Assembly: GCF_023284065.1 (NCBI RefSeq) | Contig: NZ_JAKIKP010000004.1 | Location: 1-64,000, forward strand | Length of the DNA stretch: 64,000 bases | Direction of reading: 5' to 3' | Source of the DNA: Shewanella gaetbuli | Lineage (GTDB): Bacteria; Pseudomonadota; Gammaproteobacteria; Enterobacterales; Shewanellaceae | Part shown: in pieces, positions 58,208-64,000 of the stretch | How positions within the stretch are numbered: the stretch's first letter is position 1 | Layout: every line of letters starts with the position of its first letter | Made by a program: the position numbers and the translations under genes | The notes under the pieces: model-generated | Database searches by the model: none | The model's input: only the letters and a program-made list of their open reading frames with translations | What the model was told of the DNA's origin: nothing

Positions 58208-58312
58208 CTAGTTTGTCCTTAACTCGTAATGACCTGTTACTTTAGGTTACCTTAGATACTAAAATCTTGGTAGTTTATTGCCTAATCTTATTGTTTTTGA
58301 CAGGAGTTTTAA

Positions 58313-58978
58313 ATGGCTACAAATGTTGTAATTACGGGTGCAAATCGTGGTATTGGATTGGCATTAACGGCTAAGTTTGCCGAGCAAGGGGCTAATGTTT
58401 ATGCATTATGCCGCCAATCGTCTACCGAGTTAGCGAAGTTAGGGGTCAATATTATCACTGGTATAAATGTGGCAACCGATGAAGGTATTGCTGCCATTAA
58501 GCAACATTTACAACAAGTTAAAATTGATATTTTGGTCTGTAATGCAGGAATTCTGCGCGATGAAAATTTGTCAAAATTCAACATTGATACTATTCGTGAT
58601 CAATTTGAGGTTAATGCCTTAGCCCCTTTACGAGTGGTGCATGCGTTAGAATCGAATCTTAACAACGCCAGTAAAGTCGCCATGATCACTTCTCGTATGG
58701 GTTCAATTGCCGATAATGGCTCAGGTGGACGTTTTGGCTATAGAATGTCTAAAGCCGCGTTAAATGCCGCTTCGATGTCACTCAGTATTGATTTAGCCCC
58801 TAGACAGATTGCCGTTGGAATTTATCACCCTGGATATGTGCAAACTGATATGGTTAATCATGGCGGTGATATTTCAACTACTATTTGTGCAGAGCGCTTA
58901 GTTGGTCTGATTAATCAGCTTTCGATGGACAATACGGGGACGTTTTATCACTCCAACGGGCAACAACTTCCTTGGTAA
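58313..58978 (+). CDS. Short-chain dehydrogenase (C-factor/YdfG-like)
   Basis: 221 residues. TGANRGIG at residues 8-15, NAG at about 84-86, a Ser in ITSRMGS at about 124, and YRMSK as the Tyr-x3-Lys pair at about 142-146. Resembles the CsgA/C-factor-type SDRs. GGAG lies six bases before the ATG. Substrate unknown. Confidence 0.9.
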   Translation: MATNVVITGANRGIGLALTAKFAEQGANVYALCRQSSTELAKLGVNIITGINVATDEGIAAIKQHLQQVKIDILVCNAGILRDENLSKFNIDTIRDQFEVNALAPLRVVHALESNLNNASKVAMITSRMGSIADNGSGGRFGYRMSKAALNAASMSLSIDLAPRQIAVGIYHPGYVQTDMVNHGGDISTTICAERLVGLINQLSMDNTGTFYHSNGQQLPW

Positions 58979-59210
58979 CTTTCTTATTATTGTTTGTTTA
59001 ACGCAGTTTATTATCAATTAAGTTATAAATGACTCAAATTATCTTAAAAGATATTAACTTTAATGTAGCTTGATAAAGATCCCATTTTAAAAAGTGATCA
59101 CGTTAAATTACTTATTAAGTGGGGCTTTTTCAACCAGCTTTAGCACTGCTTTAAGATTCGCTAAAGATTCTTTACTTATGATTGACCACTAAAAACTAAA
59201 TAAAACAAAA

Positions 59211-59245
59211 TGAGCAGACTAATGATGATTAATCTGCTCAATTTT
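59211..59245 (+). terminator. Hairpin with T tract in the leader of the AbgT gene
   Basis: TGAGCAGA (59211-59218) and TCTGCTCA (59233-59240) form a stem with partial inner pairing, followed by ATTTTT, only about 18 bp before the ATG and next to the ribosome site TAGGAAG. It could be the terminator of the SDR gene (230 bp upstream) or an attenuator of the transporter gene. Confidence 0.65.
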
Positions 59246-59257
59246 TGGTAGGAAGAT

Positions 59258-60808
59258 ATGACAACAAATAATGAAACAGCAGAACAATCAGGTCTGCTAG
59301 GAAGAGTGTTAGATAAAATTGAAAGAGTAGGCAATAAACTACCTGATCCAGCAATGTTATTTTTAATGTTAATGTTTGCCGTTTGGGTTATTTCAGCTTT
59401 TCTATCGAGTGTGAGCTTTGATGCAATCGATCCAAGAACAGATAGCCCTATCGTAGTCAATAACTTATTGAGCGCAACAGCGTTAACCCAGTTCTTAACC
59501 GATATGGTGAAAACATTCACCATGTTTGCACCATTAGGTGTGGTGTTAGTGGCCATGCTAGGTGTTGGTATTGCCGAGCATTCTGGCTTTATTAATACGG
59601 CTTTAAAACAAATGCTTAAAGTTACTCCAGCAAAACTACTGACGCCAGCAGTAGTGGTGGTCGGTATTATTTCTCACACCGCTACTGATGCCGGTTATGT
59701 TGTAGTTATTCCGCTTGCTGGGGTGATTTTCTTTACAGTAGGTCGCCATCCTTTAGCAGGTATTGCAGCCGCATTTGCCGGTGTTTCAGGTGGTTTTTGT
59801 GCTAACTTTATTCCTTCAGGTATTGACCCGTTATTGCAAAGTTTTACCCAATCTGCCGCACAAATTGTTGATCCAGATATTCAAGTAAACCCTTTAAATA
59901 ACTGGTTTTTTGCCGCATCTTCATGTATCCCAATTACTTTGGTTATTTGGTATTTAACCGATAAAGTTTTAGAGCCAAGGCTGAATAAGTCACATAAAGT
60001 CAATAAAGATGAAGTCGACCTGCCAGCAATGGAGGAGGCAACACCACAAGAGATGAAAGCTTTCAAAGTAGCGTCTTTAGTGATGCTTGCTGCAGTGGTT
60101 GGTTTTTTCTCGTTAACCGTCCCTGAAACTTCAACTTTACGTGATGCCAATGGCTCGTTAACCAGTTTTAGTGCGCCATTAATGCAATCAATCGTACCGT
60201 TAATTTTTATCTTTTTCATGTTACCCGGCATTGTTTATGGCTACATGACCGGTGCCTTTAAAACATCGGCTGATGTGGTTCAAGCCATGTCTAAGTCGAT
60301 GGCGGGTATGTCGCATTATATTGTAATGGCTTTTTTCTGTGCTCAGTTTGTTGCTGCATTTTCAGCATCTAACCTTGGTGCATTAATTGCCGTTGAAGGC
60401 GCGGGCGGTCTAAAAGCATTGAACTTATCTGCCGAAGTGACTGTAGTAGGAATGATTTTCTTGGTCGGCTTTGTTAATTTGTTTGTCGGGTCTTCTTCGG
60501 CGAAATGGGCGCTAATTGGCCCTGTGTTAGTGCCGATGTTAATGCAATTGAATATTAGTCCTGATTTATCACAAGCGGCTTACCGAATTGGTGACTCAAG
60601 CTCGAATATCATTACGCCATTAATGCCTTATTTCCCATTAGTTGTTGTGTATTGCCAACGTTATGTGAAAAACATTGGTATAGGCACCTTAATTTCAATG
60701 ATGTTACCGTTTAGCTTAGCGTTATTATCCATTTGGACAACTTGGTTACTGGTATATTGGTCTGTAGGTTTACCACTAGGTTTAGGCGCGAGTTATACTT
60801 ACGGTTAA
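59258..60808 (+). CDS. AbgT-family transporter
   Basis: 516 residues with about 13 helices. The opening pattern (LLGRVLDKIERVGNKLPDPA, then MLFLMLMFAVWVISA) and SSSNIITPLMPYFPLVVV near residue 448 are characteristic of AbgT/MtrF. Family members take up p-aminobenzoyl-glutamate (E. coli AbgT) or export sulfonamides (MtrF). No abgAB hydrolase genes are nearby, so the physiological substrate is unclear. Confidence 0.93.
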   Translation: MTTNNETAEQSGLLGRVLDKIERVGNKLPDPAMLFLMLMFAVWVISAFLSSVSFDAIDPRTDSPIVVNNLLSATALTQFLTDMVKTFTMFAPLGVVLVAMLGVGIAEHSGFINTALKQMLKVTPAKLLTPAVVVVGIISHTATDAGYVVVIPLAGVIFFTVGRHPLAGIAAAFAGVSGGFCANFIPSGIDPLLQSFTQSAAQIVDPDIQVNPLNNWFFAASSCIPITLVIWYLTDKVLEPRLNKSHKVNKDEVDLPAMEEATPQEMKAFKVASLVMLAAVVGFFSLTVPETSTLRDANGSLTSFSAPLMQSIVPLIFIFFMLPGIVYGYMTGAFKTSADVVQAMSKSMAGMSHYIVMAFFCAQFVAAFSASNLGALIAVEGAGGLKALNLSAEVTVVGMIFLVGFVNLFVGSSSAKWALIGPVLVPMLMQLNISPDLSQAAYRIGDSSSNIITPLMPYFPLVVVYCQRYVKNIGIGTLISMMLPFSLALLSIWTTWLLVYWSVGLPLGLGASYTYG

Positions 60809-60841
60809 TTGGTACCTAGCTAAATGACTTTTATTTAAATT

Positions 60842-60869
60842 AAAGCAGTGATAACTCACTGCTTTTTTT
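60842..60869 (+). terminator. Terminator of the AbgT gene
   Basis: Stem AAAGCAGTGA / TCACTGCTTT with a 4-nt loop and a T run, 34 bp after the stop. Confidence 0.93.
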
Positions 60870-60995
60870 ATGTCTAAAATGCATGAGTGTGCTTGGCTAG
60901 CAATTTAGGTATCTGTTCATAGTTACATGCAATATAAAATGGATGTAATACGCTAGCAGTCGTTTGTTAGTGGAATAGGGGAAAACTGTTGTGGG

Positions 60996-61376
60996 TTAAA
61001 CTTTTTCTGGATAAAGGTGAGTTGTGCTTGGTGACGTTGATGAACTGTCGTTTTTTACACGATGAATTGAGTTGCTGATGGGGGCTAATTCAAGATCAAC
61101 ATCGGTTTGTGGTATACAACAACAAGGCAAACATTCGTCTTGCTCAAGTTCAACCAGAGGCTCGGTTAAGTAAGACACTTTACCGGAAATGATTTTGGTT
61201 TTACAAGCGCCGCAAAAACCATTGCGGCACTCAGAAAACACTTTAACTTTTTTGTACTCAAGCGCCTCAAGCAAATTAGCTTGCTTGCCGTCAAATAATA
61301 TACTTGGCTGGCCCGATAAGCTGACTATGGGCGCTTTGATAAAAAAATGTTTATAAGTCAAAATCTGCAAACTCAT
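60996..61376 (-). CDS. Ferredoxin of the NrdAB system (YfaE-like 2Fe-2S)
   Basis: 126 residues from the Met at 61376, overlapping the nrdB stop by 26 bases; an upstream start at 61409 is possible. The plant-type 2Fe-2S motif is [12 protein letters not shown], with a fourth Cys in [10 protein letters not shown]. The C-terminal tail is Ser/Thr-rich and longer than in E. coli YfaE (about 84 residues). YfaE repairs the di-iron tyrosyl cofactor of NrdB; the overlap supports that role. Confidence 0.87.
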   Translation of the reverse strand: MSLQILTYKHFFIKAPIVSLSGQPSILFDGKQANLLEALEYKKVKVFSECRNGFCGACKTKIISGKVSYLTEPLVELEQDECLPCCCIPQTDVDLELAPISNSIHRVKNDSSSTSPSTTHLYPEKV

Positions 61377-62481
61377 CGCCGTCAACGGCTGAATCAATTT
61401 GACCAACAAGATAAGAAGAGACTTCTACTTCTTGAGGAGCAACTTGAACTGAATCACTTTCTAACCAGTTTTTCATCCACGGTAGCGGGTTAGTTTGCTC
61501 TTCGTATGGTAAAGGCAAGTTAACCGCTTTCATGCGTTGGTTAGTAATGTATTCAACATATTGACATAAAATCTGTTCATTCAAGCCGATCATCGAACCG
61601 TCTTTGAACAAATATTTAGCCCATTGTTTCTCTTGCTCAGCTGCTTTGACGAATAGGTCATAAGCTTCTGAGTAACACTCGATAGCAATTTCTTCCATTT
61701 CTGGATCGTCCTTACCACCTTGCATAAGATTTAAGATATGTTGGGTACTGTTTAAATGCAGTGCTTCATCGCGTGCGATAAGACGAATGATTTTCGCGTT
61801 ACCTTCCATTAAACGTCGCTCAGCAAAGGCAAACGAACATGCAAAGCTGACATAGAAACGAATCGCTTCTAGTGCATTAACCGACATCATGCACAAATAA
61901 AGACTTTTCTTTAAAATACGTTGGCTAACGGTGACTTCTTGTCCATTAACAACATGTGTGCCATCACCGTGTAAGTTATGCACTTGAGTCAATAAAATCA
62001 GATCATCATAATATTTAGCAATATCTGTCGCACGCTTTAAAATTTCTTCGTTTTCTACAATGTCATCAAAAACCACTGATGGGTCATTAACGATATTACG
62101 GATGATATGAGTATAAGATCTTGAATGAATGGTTTCAGAGAACGACCAAGTTTCAATCCAAGTTTCTAGTTCAGGAAGTGAGACTAACGGTAATAGTGCT
62201 ACATTTGGTGAACGACCTTGAATGGAATCAAGCAATGTTTGATATTTTAAATTAGACAGAAAAATATGCTTTTCATGTTCTGGCAAACTTGCAAAATCGA
62301 TTTTGTCACGACTGACATCGACTTCCTCTGGACGCCAGAAGAAAGACAATTGTTTTTCGATTAACTTTTCAAAAATTTCATATTTTTGTTGATCGTATCG
62401 TGCCACGTTTACCGATTGACCAAAAAACATTGGTTCTTTAGTTGCATCATTTGAGGTTTGACAGAAAGTTGAATAAGCCAT
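61351..62481 (-). CDS. nrdB: Ribonucleotide reductase class Ia beta subunit
   Basis: 376 residues, the E. coli length, with the same start ([29 protein letters not shown]). Di-iron ligands lie in [20 protein letters not shown] at about 113-132, where the Tyr of RSYTHI is the radical Tyr, and in [13 protein letters not shown]. The C-terminal end ADFDL matches the peptide that docks on NrdA. Confidence 0.98.
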   Translation of the reverse strand: MAYSTFCQTSNDATKEPMFFGQSVNVARYDQQKYEIFEKLIEKQLSFFWRPEEVDVSRDKIDFASLPEHEKHIFLSNLKYQTLLDSIQGRSPNVALLPLVSLPELETWIETWSFSETIHSRSYTHIIRNIVNDPSVVFDDIVENEEILKRATDIAKYYDDLILLTQVHNLHGDGTHVVNGQEVTVSQRILKKSLYLCMMSVNALEAIRFYVSFACSFAFAERRLMEGNAKIIRLIARDEALHLNSTQHILNLMQGGKDDPEMEEIAIECYSEAYDLFVKAAEQEKQWAKYLFKDGSMIGLNEQILCQYVEYITNQRMKAVNLPLPYEEQTNPLPWMKNWLESDSVQVAPQEVEVSSYLVGQIDSAVDGDEFADFDL

Positions 62482-62536
62482 GGTTTTATTCCCAAAAAAG
62501 TAGGGGACTAGCCCCTACATTTAGTCCTTAAATTAG

Positions 62537-64000
62537 TTATATTTTACACGCGCCGCCAGCACAGCTGTCATCTTCTTTTTCGATAGCCGTTATATCATCA
62601 TGCTTGTCAGATGCACCATCACGAGTGTTGTGATAGTAGAGGGTTTTCACCCCCATTTTATAGGCGTTCAATAGATCTTTTAATAAGGTCTGCATCGGCA
62701 CTTTACGACTTTCAAACTTAGTTGGGTCGTAATTAGTGTTAGCTGAAATTGCTTGGTCGACAAACTTTTGCATAATGCCGACTAATTGTAAGTAACCTTC
62801 GTTGTTTGGCATGTTCCAAAGCAATTCATATTGATCTTTTAATTCTTCAAAGTCAGGCACGACTTGCTTTAATTGGCCATCTTTACTGGCTTTAACGCTA
62901 ATTAAACCGCGAGGAGGCTCAATGCCATTGGTCGCGTTAGAAATTTGCGATGATGTTTCTGATGGCATTAAAGCAGACAGAGTCGAGTTACGTAATCCGT
63001 GTTGTTGGATATCGGTACGTAATGTTTCCCAATCTAAGTGTAACGGCTCATCACAAATTTTATCTAAATCACGCTTATAAGTATCAATTGGTAAAATGCC
63101 TTGCGAGTAGGTGGTCTCATTAAATAATGGACATGCACCTTGCTCTTTGGCCAAATTCATTGAAGCTTTCAATAAATAGAACTGAATGGCTTCGAATGTC
63201 TTATGAGTAAGGTTGTTGGCTGAACCATCTGAATAACGTTTACCATTTTTCGCTAAGTAGTTGGCAAAGTTGATCACGCCGATACCTAAAGTCCGACGAT
63301 TCATTGAGCCTAATTTGGCTGAAACAATAGGGTAGTCTTGATAATCAAGCAGATTATCTAAGGCACGCACGGCTAAATCAGCTAGTGGCTCAAGCTCAGA
63401 TAAATCTTTAATTGCGCCTAGGTTTAAAGCCGACAATGTACACAGTGCAATTTCACCATTGGGATCATCAATATTAGTTAACGGCTTAGTTGGTAGTGCA
63501 ATTTCAAGACACAGGTTAGATTGCTTAATTGGCGCAACCTTTGAGTCAAATGGGCTGTGAGTATTACAGTGGTCGACATTTTGAATATAAATTCGACCAG
63601 TAGATGCACGTTCTTGCATCATTAATGAAAATAACTCAACGGCTTTAATTTGCTTCTTGCGAATGGACGCATCAGCTTCATATTGAAGATATAAACGCTC
63701 AAACTCGGCTTGGTCTTCAAAAAATGCATCATACAGCCCAGGTACGTCTGATGGGCTAAATAAACTAATGTTTTGACCCTTAATCAAGCGCTGATACATT
63801 AATTTATTTAATTGTACGCCGTAATCTAGATGACGAACACGGTTGTCATCAACACCACGGTTGTTTTTAAGGACGAGTAATGACTCAACTTCTAAATGCC
63901 AAAGCGGATAGAATAGGGTCGCCGCGCCACCACGCACACCGCCTTGAGAACAAGACTTAACCGCTGTTTGGAAATACTTATAAAAAGGTAAGCAACCGGT
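62537..64000 (-). CDS. nrdA: Ribonucleotide reductase class Ia alpha subunit, 5' part outside the window
   Basis: 488 residues of the C-terminal part. The frame continues without a stop to base 64000 (KSCSQGGVRGGAATLFYPLW), so the ATG lies beyond. The PSETSSQISNATNGIEPPRG motif is at about 320-340 from 63937, and the active-site CAGGACKI tail cysteines that receive electrons from thioredoxin end the protein. It reduces NDPs to dNDPs with NrdB. Order nrdA-nrdB-ferredoxin is the usual one. Confidence 0.97.
   Translation of the reverse strand, partial: TGCLPFYKYFQTAVKSCSQGGVRGGAATLFYPLWHLEVESLLVLKNNRGVDDNRVRHLDYGVQLNKLMYQRLIKGQNISLFSPSDVPGLYDAFFEDQAEFERLYLQYEADASIRKKQIKAVELFSLMMQERASTGRIYIQNVDHCNTHSPFDSKVAPIKQSNLCLEIALPTKPLTNIDDPNGEIALCTLSALNLGAIKDLSELEPLADLAVRALDNLLDYQDYPIVSAKLGSMNRRTLGIGVINFANYLAKNGKRYSDGSANNLTHKTFEAIQFYLLKASMNLAKEQGACPLFNETTYSQGILPIDTYKRDLDKICDEPLHLDWETLRTDIQQHGLRNSTLSALMPSETSSQISNATNGIEPPRGLISVKASKDGQLKQVVPDFEELKDQYELLWNMPNNEGYLQLVGIMQKFVDQAISANTNYDPTKFESRKVPMQTLLKDLLNAYKMGVKTLYYHNTRDGASDKHDDITAIEKEDDSCAGGACKI

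Noticed and set aside
1..64000. Prophage, toxin-antitoxin or restriction system
   Set aside because: No integrase, capsid, toxin, antitoxin or methyltransferase frames were recognised in the window.

Overview
The window looks like a chromosomal segment of a marine gammaproteobacterium of the Shewanella type, AT-rich and non-pathogen-like in content. The evidence is the combination of lldEFG lactate genes, a prpB-prpC-acnD-prpF 2-methylcitrate operon headed by an FCD-type GntR regulator, rsxABCDGE-nth, gcvR/dapA/bamC, a YnhF-like micro-protein next to gloA, and nrdAB followed by a YfaE-type ferredoxin. Genus assignment is inference from gene content and order, not from a database search.

Layout. 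1-5957: the 3' part of a giant surface or secreted repeat protein (cadherin-like/VCBS-type repeats, one LamG/pentraxin-like domain, Ig-like domains, Asp/His-rich tail). 6066-12455: a kinase-like protein, an FCD GntR regulator, a 3-hydroxyisobutyrate-dehydrogenase-type reductase and a large TonB-dependent receptor. Three of these look like a small uptake and catabolism regulon for an oxidised sugar or uronate, because palindromes of the form TTGGTA-N-TACCAA sit upstream of the receptor and the reductase. 12872-17918: SDR, membrane diguanylate cyclase, chemoreceptor, LysR regulator. 17955-27683: lldGFE (minus strand) divergent from the prp operon (plus strand). Their shared control region holds three copies of TTGTCGACAA or a one-base variant, and a fourth lies inside the regulator gene. 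28097-31148: cation/proton antiporter with an unusual charged tail, then nirC.

31138-35662 is an insertion-sequence scar: a piece of an IS3-type element, a piece of a Tn3-family transposase, one IS3-family element with both transposase frames open, a secreted repeat protein, and a second IS3-family element whose orfB carries a frameshift. On its two sides lie broken chromosomal genes: the C-terminal end of a membrane protein overlapping nirC, and a SCO1/SenC copper chaperone that lost its CxxxC half.

35773-41139: bcp, gcvR, dapA, bamC, gloA, a 27-residue membrane protein and an acyltransferase. 41516-48172: nth and the Rsx/Rnf electron-transport complex, whose RsxC has a long tail of seven Ala/Lys repeats. 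48316-50217: a degenerate GGDEF/EAL (CsrD-like) protein. 50452-50942: five identical tRNA-Asn genes with one strong promoter. 52117-55621: uvrB and asnS. 55809-60808: small membrane protein, Nudix hydrolase, dGTPase-like protein, SDR, AbgT transporter. 60996-64000: ferredoxin, nrdB and the 3' part of nrdA, which runs off the window.

Most of the window is ordinary core genome. The less ordinary parts are the two operator families, the IS scar with its hidden gene remnants, the repeat tails on RsxC and the antiporter, and the giant adhesin. I do not see a clearly new defence, mobile or biosynthetic system.
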